From: QHXW01 sp035297145
Lineage (GTDB): Bacteria; Acidobacteriota; Terriglobia; Bryobacterales; Bryobacteraceae
Assembly: GCA_035297145.1 (NCBI GenBank)
Contig: DATGZN010000113.1
Location: 124,001-188,000, forward strand
Direction: 5' to 3'
DNA: 64,000 bases
Of this stretch, positions 36,465 through 44,948 are shown piece after piece; position 1 is the stretch's first letter; each line of letters starts with the position of its first letter. Both the position numbers and the translations under genes were made by a program. The notes below the pieces were generated by a model, which saw only the letters and a program-made list of their open reading frames with translations, was not told where the DNA came from and ran no database searches.

Positions 36465-38665
36465 AGCGCCACCTCCATCTTGCCCTCGGCCTCCAGCAAA
36501 TGCGCGTACGCGCCCTGAGCGCGAATCAAATCGTCATGCCGGCCGCGTTCTACCACGCGACCGCGGTCGAGCACGATGATTTCGTCGCACTCACGAATCG
36601 TGCTGAGGCGGTGGGCCGCGATCAGGCAGGTACAGCCGCGGCGGCGCAGGCTCTGATCGATCAGGCGCTCGGTCTCCGCATCAAGGGCGCTGGTGGCCTC
36701 ATCCAGAACCAGGATGGAAGGATTCAAAGCCAGCGCGCGCGCCAGCTCAAGCCTTTGCCGCTGGCCACCGCTCAGGTTCGCGGCGCCTTCGAGCAGGCGG
36801 CTGCCGTAACTCCCAGGCATGGCGGAAATCACATCGTGGACTAGCGCGTCGCGGCAGGCGTGCGTGATCGCTTCGGGGGGAAGGCTGCCGTCCCAGAGAG
36901 TGATGTTCTCGGTAACCGTGCCCTCGAACAGCGAGAAGTCCTGCTCCACTACGGCCAACGAGTTCGCCAGGACTTCGCGCGGCACGATGGCGCGCGGGTA
37001 ATCGTCGAACAGGATCTCGCCGGTTGCCGGCTCGTAAAGGCCTGCAATCAGTTTCGTGATGGTGGACTTTCCCGAGCCACTGGCGCCGACAAATGCCACT
37101 CGTTCCCCTGGCTCGACGGTCACGGAAAGATCTTCAATCAGCGGCGCTCCCAGCGGATTGTAGCCGAACGAGACGTTGCGCAATTCCACGCGCCCAGTCA
37201 GCCGGTAGCCGCCCGGCCAGGAATCCGTTGCCTCGGCCAGCGACGGAGGCTCTGCTTCGACCGGATTTCTCAGTACGTCATCCAAGCGAGACAGATCGGT
37301 CTCCAGCAGTTGCATGACCGAACCGAGCGAAACAAGACTGTTCACCGGCAACAGAAAGCTGGCCATCAAGGCCTGAAAGCCGACGAGCTGGCCAATGGTC
37401 AATGCGCCGTTCATCACGCGAAATGCTCCGACTCCCAGAATCAGAATCGTCATCACGCCGGAGAGGAAGAAGGGCAACAGGCCGAGGTTTTGATTGAGCA
37501 AATCGATCTGCTGCCGGGTATTCATGAGCCTCGCGAAATGGCCTGCCCACTTCTCGAAGAAGTCGGATTCAAGTGCGCTGGCTTTGATGGTGCGGATGGT
37601 CTGCAGACCCGAAATCGCCACACCGCAAGTCTTCCCGCCAAGATGCGCCAGCTGGTTATTGCCGTCTACGCGCATCGTCCCGACCCATCGCAGCACCACG
37701 AAATTCAAGGCCGCAAAGATCACTCCGATTCCCGTCAATACCCGGTCAAACTGGAGCATCACTGAGAGGTAGAAGACCATCATGAAGCCGTCAATGATCG
37801 TGGTGGCCAGGCGGCCGGAGAGCACATCGGCGACGGAATCGTTCAGCGCGATTCGCCCGCTCAGCTCGCCCGCATAGCGCTGCGCGTAATAGGAAGATGG
37901 CAAATGCAGCAGATGCCAGATAAACCCGCTTGAGAGCACCGTCGCGAGTCTCTGCTGCAACCGGCGGAGCATGGCGCTCTCGATGCGAATCAGGACGCCC
38001 CGGAACAATGCCGTCAGCAGAATGCCGATAATGATCGGCCGGGCCCAGCCGCTGTAAGTCTGAATGAGTACTTTATCGATGAACACCTGCAGCAACGCCG
38101 GGTACGCCACACCGGGGAAGACCATGAGAAGCGCCGCGAACATGCACATCAGCAAGGCCCCTACCGACCCTCGCAGCCTTTCCCACAGGCTGGATGCCAC
38201 GCTGAGCTTCCTGCCGCCGCGTTGAAACTCGGGTCCGGGCTCCATCGCCAGCACGACACCGGTGTAAGACTCGTCGAATTCGTCAAAGAGCATGGTCCGG
38301 CGGCCGGACGCCGGGTCGTTCAGGTACACCCTGCCTTTGCCGTATCCCTCGACCACAACAAAGTGGTTGAAGTTCCAAAAGACAATATATGGATATCGCA
38401 AGCTTCCGAGTCCCGGAATGTCTTTCTTGAATCCCTTTGCCTGAAGGCCGTGGGCCTTGGCAGCGGTGATGATATTGGAGGCTTTCGATCCGTCTCGCGA
38501 CACGCCGCATTCACGCCGCAACTGCGCCAGTGGGATGTAGCGCCCATAATGGCCGAGCATGATGGCCAGCGAGGCGGCCCCGCATTCCGTGGCCTCCATC
38601 TGCAACAGAGCCGGTGTTCGGACGCGGCCGACCGGCAGAATCGGCTTGCGGTCCCTAGATGCCAC
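36461..38665 (-). CDS. NHLP-type bacteriocin export ABC transporter with C39 leader peptidase
   Basis: 734 residues. The N-terminal C39 peptidase (about 15-140) has catalytic Cys28 in LLQMEATECGAASLA, His in FWNFNHFVVVEGY and Asp in VYLNDPASGRR. Six membrane helices follow at about 165-440. The ATPase domain has Walker A GASGSGKSTITKLIAGLYEP, signature LSGGQRQRLELARALALNP, Walker B ILVLDEATSALD and switch LIAAHRLSTIRE. C39 domains cut after double-Gly leaders, which fits the VGG at residues 45-47 of the precursor at 44503-44742. It would mature and export the lanthipeptide. Confidence 0.93.
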   Translation of the reverse strand: MASRDRKPILPVGRVRTPALLQMEATECGAASLAIMLGHYGRYIPLAQLRRECGVSRDGSKASNIITAAKAHGLQAKGFKKDIPGLGSLRYPYIVFWNFNHFVVVEGYGKGRVYLNDPASGRRTMLFDEFDESYTGVVLAMEPGPEFQRGGRKLSVASSLWERLRGSVGALLMCMFAALLMVFPGVAYPALLQVFIDKVLIQTYSGWARPIIIGILLTALFRGVLIRIESAMLRRLQQRLATVLSSGFIWHLLHLPSSYYAQRYAGELSGRIALNDSVADVLSGRLATTIIDGFMMVFYLSVMLQFDRVLTGIGVIFAALNFVVLRWVGTMRVDGNNQLAHLGGKTCGVAISGLQTIRTIKASALESDFFEKWAGHFARLMNTRQQIDLLNQNLGLLPFFLSGVMTILILGVGAFRVMNGALTIGQLVGFQALMASFLLPVNSLVSLGSVMQLLETDLSRLDDVLRNPVEAEPPSLAEATDSWPGGYRLTGRVELRNVSFGYNPLGAPLIEDLSVTVEPGERVAFVGASGSGKSTITKLIAGLYEPATGEILFDDYPRAIVPREVLANSLAVVEQDFSLFEGTVTENITLWDGSLPPEAITHACRDALVHDVISAMPGSYGSRLLEGAANLSGGQRQRLELARALALNPSILVLDEATSALDAETERLIDQSLRRRGCTCLIAAHRLSTIRECDEIIVLDRGRVVERGRHDDLIRAQGAYAHLLEAEGKMEVAL

Positions 38666-39971
38666 TGGCTTCTCGCAGCGAGGGGACCACGTAGCTTGCG
38701 GGCGCGCGGCGCTCGAGGGTTACGCGGGCCGCCGTGGTGGTGCCCGGCGACATCTTGAGCTTCGGGCCTCGCGAGGAAGACCAGCGATATCCGCTAAAGG
38801 TGGATGGATCGTCCTGAAGCTGGGCTGTTACTTCGACCCACGAACCAGATCCGGTAAGCAGTCCCTGGACCATGTCGGCGTTGCCGACGGTATTGAGGGC
38901 GCCTTCTCTCGTCACCGGCAGCGGCGAAACGGAAACGACTTTTGCACTGATCCCCCCAAAACGGTTTCGTTCCACGTTGTCGGGTATCACCTGAACGGCC
39001 ATTCCGGGCTGGATGTTTTTGCCATCTTTCGCCGGAAAGTAGGAGATGCTCAGCATGGCGGAATTTGGGTCCTGCATGTTCAGCGAGAGTAGGCGCGAAC
39101 CGGATGTGAGCACCTGGCCTTCCGCGGCGAAAACCTCGGCCACTTTGCCGGAATAGCTGCTCACGATGTCCCCGTTCTTCTTGAGTTGCAGCTCGCCGGC
39201 CGAGATTCTGGTTTTCACATCCACAATCTGGTTGTGCCGGGCCGTGGAGGAATCGAGAGTCTGTCTCACCAGCGCGCTCAGTTGAGTCTCGAGCCCATGG
39301 AGTTGCCCGTCAATCTGCTGAAGCTGCGCCTTGAACGAGGAGATCTTTGAGTCATTTTCGCGATAGGCAACGTGGGCATTCGTGAAGTCAGGGCTGGCCT
39401 CAGCGATCAGGCCTTCCTTCGTCAGTTCCTCCGCCGTTTTGACGCGCTTCGCGAGAAGCGGTTCCACCGCTTCGGCATCCGCCAGGCCGCGTGCGAGATT
39501 GGTACGTTGGGCTTCGTAGAATCTCGTTTCCAGCTGGTTTTGCCGTTCCTGCAACTTCACCTGTTGTTCTTCGGAGGCGATTTTGACGCGGTCCTGCGAT
39601 TCGAGTTCGGCAAGCAGGCGCTTGTCCTCCTCGATCCGGTGCTGTAATTCCGCCTGATCCAATCGCCCGATCACCTCGCCTTCCCGGATGGCGTCCCCGG
39701 CGCGTGCGCGAAACCAGGCCAGCCGCCCGCCGCTGACTGTCTCGATGCCCACCATGTGCCGCGGGCGCACCAGCACACCCCGGCCCGTGACCGTACTTGG
39801 GACACTGCCCAGCACGCTCCACGCGACTCCGGTGGCCATCAGCATCCCAATCGCCAGGAGCGGGATCCAGTCCTTGGCCGTAACTACAGTCATCAACTGA
39901 TTAAGCTTGTCGGGCGATGAGAGTGTCTCCAGGGCTTCCGGCCGGAAGAGCTGTTTGTCGGGACCACCCAT
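38655..39971 (-). CDS. HlyD-like secretion adaptor of the NHLP export system
   Basis: 438 residues. One membrane helix (WIPLLAIGMLMATGVAWSVL) follows a 30-residue cytosolic tail. It has a biotinyl-lipoyl half motif (IETVSGGRLAWFRARAGDAI, then GEVIGRLD), a long coiled coil (about 115-250, KLQERQNQLETRFYEAQRTN) and a second lipoyl half (VSSYSGKVAEVFAAEGQVLT). A beta-barrel C-terminus completes it. It would bridge the ABC transporter to the periplasm or outer membrane. It overlaps the C39 transporter gene by 11 bases. Confidence 0.9.
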   Translation of the reverse strand: MGGPDKQLFRPEALETLSSPDKLNQLMTVVTAKDWIPLLAIGMLMATGVAWSVLGSVPSTVTGRGVLVRPRHMVGIETVSGGRLAWFRARAGDAIREGEVIGRLDQAELQHRIEEDKRLLAELESQDRVKIASEEQQVKLQERQNQLETRFYEAQRTNLARGLADAEAVEPLLAKRVKTAEELTKEGLIAEASPDFTNAHVAYRENDSKISSFKAQLQQIDGQLHGLETQLSALVRQTLDSSTARHNQIVDVKTRISAGELQLKKNGDIVSSYSGKVAEVFAAEGQVLTSGSRLLSLNMQDPNSAMLSISYFPAKDGKNIQPGMAVQVIPDNVERNRFGGISAKVVSVSPLPVTREGALNTVGNADMVQGLLTGSGSWVEVTAQLQDDPSTFSGYRWSSSRGPKLKMSPGTTTAARVTLERRAPASYVVPSLREASGI

Positions 39972-39989
39972 GAGTCAACCCCAAGGAAG

Positions 39990-40532
39990 TTAAATAGCCC
40001 GCAGGCGGCGTTGAAGAAGGTCGAATCGCGCGCCAGCGAGAGAAACATTGTCTAGTACTGCTGTGTCGATTTCATCGGCATAACTCGCCTCGTCTTCCAG
40101 TGTCTGGCCTGAGCCGTAACCCAGAAGGCCCACCGTGGAGCGAAGGCGGTCGGAAAGAAACACTGCCATGGCGCGATAAAAGCGCGCGGCGAAATGCGCG
40201 TCCTGGGAAAGTCGCGCCTCTAACTCGAGTCTCGGGATGGCGAGAACCGACGATGGCTCGACCGCCTGAACGGTGGCGGACGGCGGCCGCGAATCCACGA
40301 ACGACATCTCGCCCACAATCTCGCCGGACCGCAGCCGCGCGACTTCCTTGTTTCCGGCGGCCCGCGCGACCACCGAAAGTACGCCCTCCAGAACGAGAAA
40401 GACCGAGGTCGCGGCCTTGCCCTCCTGAATCAGCACCTCACCTGGATTCAGATGCTGCTTCGCGCCGGCCGCGATCATCCATTCGACGTCTGCGTCGTTT
40501 AGAATCCCCAGGAAGAAGAGCGCCTTTCGCAT
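39990..40532 (-). CDS. Cyclic-nucleotide-binding domain protein (Crp-like sensor domain without DNA-binding domain)
   Basis: 180 residues from the ATG at 40532; GGGGGGA (minus strand, 40538-40544) lies 5 bases upstream and rejects a longer frame. The cNMP-binding jelly roll covers about 10-125: HLNPGEVLIQEGKAATSVFL, VLEGVLSVVARAAG and the phosphate cassette RSGEIVGEMSFVDSRPPSAT (Gly-Glu plus Arg-Pro-Pro-Ser). After a helix (FYRAMAVFLSDRLRSTVGLL) no helix-turn-helix follows, so it is not a Crp transcription factor. It probably senses cAMP or cGMP and acts on the exporter or another protein. It is the first gene of the export operon, 18 bases before the HlyD gene. Confidence 0.87.
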   Translation of the reverse strand: MRKALFFLGILNDADVEWMIAAGAKQHLNPGEVLIQEGKAATSVFLVLEGVLSVVARAAGNKEVARLRSGEIVGEMSFVDSRPPSATVQAVEPSSVLAIPRLELEARLSQDAHFAARFYRAMAVFLSDRLRSTVGLLGYGSGQTLEDEASYADEIDTAVLDNVSLAGARFDLLQRRLRAI

Positions 40533-40537
40533 GAGAG

Positions 40538-40544
40538 TCCCCCC
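40538..40544 (-). promoter_or_regulatory. Ribosome binding site deciding the start at 40532
   Basis: On the minus strand GGGGGGA precedes the ATG at 40532 by 5 bases. It supports the short form of the cyclic-nucleotide-binding protein rather than a frame open to 40766. Confidence 0.7.
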
Positions 40545-40956
40545 AATGGATCGGTTGATTATGTCACAAAACGAGCGGAAGTCGACCCGCCAACGCATTC
40601 TGAGCGTGCACGGCGCAGGGGTAGGAATGACAAAAGTACTATCTATTTCAGGTGGTGATGGCAAGGGACACATTTTCGAACGGGCCGACACTGGGATCAT
40701 CAATCCATCAGCCAATAAAATGGACCGCTGGCGCAGTATATTCCACCCGGCCAGCGGCAACCACACTTGTCTTCAAGCCAAACCGCGGCGGCGCCAGTGG
40801 ACCCGACATCTAGCGCTTGGCCGTCGACTGGGGAGAAGCCTTCGGACGCAACGCGCCCGTCACGTCCACCAATCCCGGCCGTACTGGTACAAAACGGGCA
40901 ATCCGGACTGATTTACTGCAACCGCCATCCTCTCGATCTTTTTGTTTCGGCTCTTC

Positions 40957-41037
40957 ACTTGGCTCTGTCTAAGAAGGCGCGAACGGAAGGCCAAAATCGT
41001 AACCGCGTGCGTAAGAAAGTTGAATGAAATGCGGACC
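40957..41037. repeat. Direct repeat copy A, upstream of the export operon
   Basis: It aligns by eye with copy B (44788-44869) over about 82 columns with about 13 differences. The best conserved block is GCCAAAATCGTAACCG plus TAAGAAAGTTGA. Both copies are in the same orientation, and each lies upstream of a left-reading unit of the lanthipeptide locus. Weaker similarity continues for another 40 bases to about 41077. Confidence 0.75.
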
Positions 41038-41155
41038 ACCGCTCGGACAAAAACAGCCAGCGGTGCGAGACTTCGGAGGCGCGCATCGATGGGGCAGCCT
41101 CAGCATACTTGGCATATGCATGCCGATACTGGATGAGGAGTCATCAGGCGGGCTG

Positions 41156-44100
41156 TTATTTCGCAGGCGGCGCCAGAACCAGGACCGAGGGAACTCGTTC
41201 CGGGCAGGCCAGCCGCAGCAGACCGTAGCCGATCCCGGCGAGGCCAGTCATCAACCCCGGCGACCCCAGGGAAGCCTGCGTGTCGCAGAGGCATCCTCGC
41301 TCCGCGATCGTGGCCAGAGTCTCGGAGGCCAGCCGCTTCCCGGCTTCACTCCACCAGGAATCATCCACCCGCCGGGCGGCGTGAAGCAGAATGTCCAAAT
41401 TGCCAAGGTCGCCGTGACAGACACAGTGGTTCACCCCAAAGTCCGATTCAACCGTTTTTCTGAGCGCGATCCGGATCTCCTCGCGAGTCTCGCGGTCGTC
41501 CATATACTGGAGACTGTCGATGCGCGCTACACCGATTCCGGGCGCGCCGTGGCACCATGCGACCACGAACCGCGGGTCGGCCTGATCTTCTTCCGCCCAC
41601 CTGCGGTAATCCGGCCAGTTGGCCTCCTCCGCCACGAAGGTGCTCCGCTCGTAAGCAATAGCCGATCCGGCCGATTCGCGGAAACGCCCGTCCCCGCTCC
41701 ACGCCGCGAGCTTGAGCAGGGCCCACGCGATTCCGGCGGCGCCATGGGAGAATCCGGTCAGCGGCTGCCTCGAATCGATCTCGGTTTTCCAGCCAACACC
41801 CGTGCCTTGTGGCTGCTGCTGTCGCAAAAGCCGCTCACCGCAAAGCACTGCGGCATTCAGCAGATGGTCGCTAGCGCTGATGCTGTTCAGAACCGCGAGC
41901 GCGGCGATCGCACCAGCCGAGCCGCCTATCACATCCAGTGTTTTATCCGCTTCGACCAAAGACGGCACGTCTGCCGCCAGCGCTTTCGCCTCGTCAATCA
42001 GCGAGGCATCCTCCCAAAGCACCGCCAGGTGTGCCAGCGTGTAGATAAGCCCTCCCAACCCCGAGAATGCGCCCAAGCTCCGGACCGGCACGCCGCCGGC
42101 TCGCCCGCGATCGAGATGCCTTCGAACCAGGTTGATCGACTTTCGGGCGATCTTGGAATAGGACTGGTCTCCGGTCAGCACTCCCAGATACGCGAGGAAA
42201 AAAGAGCATCCCGAAAGGCCGCTGTAGAAACCCGCATCCATCGGCTGCAGAGACCATGAAATCTCGCGCGATCCCACTGGCGTGAGACCGATCCAACTGG
42301 CGCAGCATTCGTTTTCCAGAACATCCCGGCAGAGCATGTCTCCAATCGCACGCGCCACATCGATCGCTTCCCGCTGGTCTGCCAGCTGCAGCTTGAGCGG
42401 TGCCTGGGCGCCTTCCCCGGCGGATGCGATAGCGCTGCGGATGAAACTTACCTGTCGCGCCAGATCTTCTTCTCCCAATCGGTTCAGCCCTTCCCGAACC
42501 AGCGCCATGGCCGGCTGCTCGAAGACTTCCGGGATCCGCTCGCCTTCGCTGGTCCACAGAGCACGGGAATTGGGGCGGGACGTGAACACCGGGACATCGC
42601 CGCCTTGCAGATCCCTCAGTTCCGCCGGGATGAGCCGGGTCAGGTGAGTGTGCTGCGCGGCGCCCAGCCATAGACTGTCGAGCACCTGGTCCCGGTCGAT
42701 GGCGTTTCTCAGCCGGTCGGGGTGCTGGCAAGTTCTGAGCAATACGGCGTAGGTGGCGGTGTCTCGCGCGACAAACCGCACCTCGTCCTCCCCGAAGCGG
42801 CCCAGTATCCCTCCGGTCGCCTGGAGCTCGTCGCGGCGCTCTTCGATCAAACGGTATACCCATTGGAACCCTGTAACAAAGGCTTCGACATACTCTCCCG
42901 CGGCGACGTCCTGGCCCTCCAGTTTCGGACGATTCCCCACCACCTCCATCACCGCCGTTTTGTTGCGGACCAGCCGCATTTCGTCCGTTCCTGAGCTCTC
43001 CCAGGATGAGGTTCTCCCGGCCGGAAAATGTTGACCGCTCTTGGCGAACCCGCTCATGTCGATGCCTTCGTCTGCCTCGGACCCGTAGACCCGCTGGGGA
43101 AGCAGTTGGACCCGCATGACTGATAACTGGAAAGCTCTGATCGCGGGATCGTCCTTCTCCGCGACCACGGCATCAGCATGAAACAGAGCTTCGAGGTCCA
43201 CCGGCACGGGAAATTCCGCGGCCGCGAGCAGATTCTCGCAATGCATGTCCCCGGCTCTCGTGACATGGAAGATGGCCAGATACCCACCGAGCCTCTGATA
43301 GAACCGCTCCACCTCGCCGCGGCTGGAACAAGGCTGGTGAGCCACAAATTCGGACCACCCGTAGCAGCCTCGGTCGATTGTTTTGAGAATGCGAAACGGA
43401 GTCTCAAAGCCGGCCTGGTTGACCCATTCGAGAAACTCCCCGAAATGGACGTCCACCGACTGGCTGTGAGGCTTGTACACCAGTTTGAAGCCAGTGGAGA
43501 ACTCGAGAATCGCCACCGTCCGGCCGCGGCGATGGGTGTCGCCCGCTCCCGCTGCAATGGAGGTCAGGCTGCCCGGCTCCACGCCCGGAGCCAAGCTCGC
43601 CCGAATCAGATCCCAATCCTTGGCCAACCTCTCCAGCAGCTCCAAACTGGAATCCACCCAGTTCATGGTTGCGACGTAAAGCGAACGCAACAAGACCGGG
43701 TACTCCCGTGCGATCGACAACTGCACATCCATCTGGCGAAGGCGGTGGCAGAAGCTGTGGAACCGCTCTTCTGGGGTTTCGCCCTTTAGCACTCCTTGCA
43801 GGCGGGCGACGTTCAACTCGAGCGCCATCACCAAGTCCAGCGCCCCTTTGAGTGTCTTGAACAAGTGAGGCAGAACCAGGCGCTCCGCCGTCACCTTATC
43901 GAACGGAATACCCTTCGCCGGAAAGCGGCCCGCGCCCTCCCGAAATCGGCGCAGCCCTTCCTGAAACAGCGGGTAGGCGATCCACAGGAATCCGTTTGTT
44001 TTTTCCTCGGCGTATCGCAAAAACTCCTGGTCAAGGTCTAGGGGACGAGGCGTGAGATAGAGCCGCTCCAGATCCGGGACCCAATCGGGCGGTGACGCGA

Positions 44101-44380
44101 TCAACTCGGAGTAGGCTTCCGGCGGCAGCTCGAGTATCGCCAGCAGGTCTTCCTTGGTCAGGCCATCCAGGCGAAGCCGTTTTTCAAAGTAATCGCCGTC
44201 CGGGAATGGGTCTTGCGATTTCCAGCGATCCAGGGTAGCGGCCGCGCGGCTGGTCTCCGCCTTCGACCCGATCCAGCCTTCCCCGGCTTGCCGGAGATAC
44301 GACGCTCGCTCGGCCAGCGACAGCGCGGAGTACAGATGTTCGGTCAGCCCGAATGCCGGAGCCAGAGCTTGTTGTGCCAT
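41156..44380 (-). CDS. lanM: Class II lanthipeptide synthetase LanM
   Basis: 1074 residues, full length for LanM. The N-terminal dehydratase domain (DUF4135-like, about 150-560) has AGDTHRRGRTVAILEFSTGF, the ATP-binding Lys in FKLVYKPHS and RAGDMHCENLL; it phosphorylates and eliminates Ser/Thr of the precursor. The C-terminal cyclase domain (about 700-1070) is an alpha-barrel with the zinc ligands in WCHGAPGIG (Cys, about residue 940) and CVCHGDLGN (Cys-His, about residue 987), which activates Cys thiols for lanthionine rings. It lies 122 bases downstream of the precursor gene, with a hairpin at 44454-44480 between them. No strong ribosome binding site precedes the ATG at 44380. Confidence 0.95.
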   Translation of the reverse strand: MAQQALAPAFGLTEHLYSALSLAERASYLRQAGEGWIGSKAETSRAAATLDRWKSQDPFPDGDYFEKRLRLDGLTKEDLLAILELPPEAYSELIASPPDWVPDLERLYLTPRPLDLDQEFLRYAEEKTNGFLWIAYPLFQEGLRRFREGAGRFPAKGIPFDKVTAERLVLPHLFKTLKGALDLVMALELNVARLQGVLKGETPEERFHSFCHRLRQMDVQLSIAREYPVLLRSLYVATMNWVDSSLELLERLAKDWDLIRASLAPGVEPGSLTSIAAGAGDTHRRGRTVAILEFSTGFKLVYKPHSQSVDVHFGEFLEWVNQAGFETPFRILKTIDRGCYGWSEFVAHQPCSSRGEVERFYQRLGGYLAIFHVTRAGDMHCENLLAAAEFPVPVDLEALFHADAVVAEKDDPAIRAFQLSVMRVQLLPQRVYGSEADEGIDMSGFAKSGQHFPAGRTSSWESSGTDEMRLVRNKTAVMEVVGNRPKLEGQDVAAGEYVEAFVTGFQWVYRLIEERRDELQATGGILGRFGEDEVRFVARDTATYAVLLRTCQHPDRLRNAIDRDQVLDSLWLGAAQHTHLTRLIPAELRDLQGGDVPVFTSRPNSRALWTSEGERIPEVFEQPAMALVREGLNRLGEEDLARQVSFIRSAIASAGEGAQAPLKLQLADQREAIDVARAIGDMLCRDVLENECCASWIGLTPVGSREISWSLQPMDAGFYSGLSGCSFFLAYLGVLTGDQSYSKIARKSINLVRRHLDRGRAGGVPVRSLGAFSGLGGLIYTLAHLAVLWEDASLIDEAKALAADVPSLVEADKTLDVIGGSAGAIAALAVLNSISASDHLLNAAVLCGERLLRQQQPQGTGVGWKTEIDSRQPLTGFSHGAAGIAWALLKLAAWSGDGRFRESAGSAIAYERSTFVAEEANWPDYRRWAEEDQADPRFVVAWCHGAPGIGVARIDSLQYMDDRETREEIRIALRKTVESDFGVNHCVCHGDLGNLDILLHAARRVDDSWWSEAGKRLASETLATIAERGCLCDTQASLGSPGLMTGLAGIGYGLLRLACPERVPSVLVLAPPAK

Positions 44381-44453
44381 ATGTCGACGTAACCTTCAGC
44401 CCATCACATTTTCCCGGGTGCCCTGCGCCGTATCCAGCATTTAGTTTCTTGAA

Positions 44454-44480
44454 GAGCGCGGAAGGGGAGCCTCAGCGCTC
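44454..44480 (-). terminator. Hairpin between precursor and lanM, possible attenuator
   Basis: On the minus strand GAGCGC pairs with GCGCTC (6 bp). Inside, GAGG can pair with CCTT around a CTCC loop, giving a stem of about 10 bp with small bulges. No strong run of T follows, so complete termination is doubtful. Leaky hairpins between a lantibiotic precursor gene and its modification gene are known to keep precursor mRNA in excess; that role here is inference. Confidence 0.45.
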
Positions 44481-44502
44481 CGGTCATCATTCGCCCTACC
44501 GG

Positions 44503-44742
44503 TTACAACAAAGTCGGCGGCTTTTTGGTTTTAGCGGGGCACAGGGGTGGGTCCTCAGTTTTAGGGGGTGGGCACCATAATATCGACGCGTTGAGACCGC
44601 TGCCGCCGACGGTTTTGTTTAGGTCTTCATCGGATAACTCCCCGGTGCCGGCTGGATTCGGTGGCAGGCTCGCCAATTCCTCCGTGGTCAAGCTTTTGCG
44701 ATATTCGGGGTCCTTCCAAGCTCGCGCTATATCGACCTTCAT
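44503..44742 (-). CDS. lanA: Class II lanthipeptide precursor, mersacidin/lichenicidin-type leader, proline-rich core
   Basis: 79 residues. The leader (1-47) opens with MKVDIARAWKDPEYRKSL, the hallmark of the mersacidin/lichenicidin family, continues with LASLPPNPAG and an acidic GELSDEDLNK, and ends in the double-Gly site VGG (45-47). The predicted core (48-79, 32 residues) contains Ser48, Ser53, Thr62, Thr72, Thr77, Cys57, Cys68 and eight prolines (58-60, 65, 66, 69, 75, 76). Two thioether rings are possible; Ser53-Cys57 and Thr62-Cys68 are sterically the simplest guess. The C39 exporter at 36461-38665 would remove the leader. The 5' leader of the mRNA includes a GAGAGGCGAGAAG stretch serving as ribosome binding site. 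Confidence 0.92.
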   Translation of the reverse strand: MKVDIARAWKDPEYRKSLTTEELASLPPNPAGTGELSDEDLNKTVGGSGLNASILWCPPPKTEDPPLCPAKTKKPPTLL

Positions 44743-44787
44743 TTTCTTCTCGCCTCTCTTTCTGTGTTTCTGCGGGGCCGCTGTCTA

Positions 44788-44869
44788 ATTTGGCCTCTGT
44801 GTAGTAACGCGCGAAAGGAACGCCAAAATCGTAACCGAGTGGATAAGAAAGTTGATTGAAACGCGGACC
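44788..44869. repeat. Direct repeat copy B, between the precursor and the ECF sigma gene
   Basis: Partner of copy A at 40957-41037. It lies 45 bases upstream of the precursor start (minus strand) and 79 bases upstream of the sigma factor start (plus strand), so it is well placed to carry a promoter or operator for one or both. Conserved block GCCAAAATCGTAACCG and TAAGAAAGTTGA. Confidence 0.75.
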
Positions 44870-44948
44870 GCTGTTCGGAGTGAAAACCCGTCGGCACTAG
44901 ACTTGGGGCTGTCCGGGGTGTAATGTATTGAAACTTACAGAGGCTTGG

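Larger units (their letters stand above)
40533..41155. other. Long non-coding stretch between the lanM gene and the export operon
   Basis: No gene was found on either strand in these 623 bases. I searched the minus strand for a second double-Gly precursor peptide and found none. A 22-codon frame (minus strand, near 40931 to 40863, starting MAVAVNQSG) exists but has no supporting feature. The stretch holds direct repeat copy A (40957-41037) and a 6-bp inverted repeat ACCGCT/AGCGGT around 41037-41063. It probably carries the export operon promoter and a long untranslated leader. Confidence 0.5.

Noticed and set aside
40533..40766. Long form of the cyclic-nucleotide-binding protein
   Set aside because: The added 78 residues are not protein-like and a GGGGGGA ribosome binding site supports the ATG at 40532.
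40533..40956. Second lanthipeptide precursor on the minus strand
   Set aside because: Read in three frames; no mersacidin-like leader, no double-Gly site followed by a Cys-bearing core.
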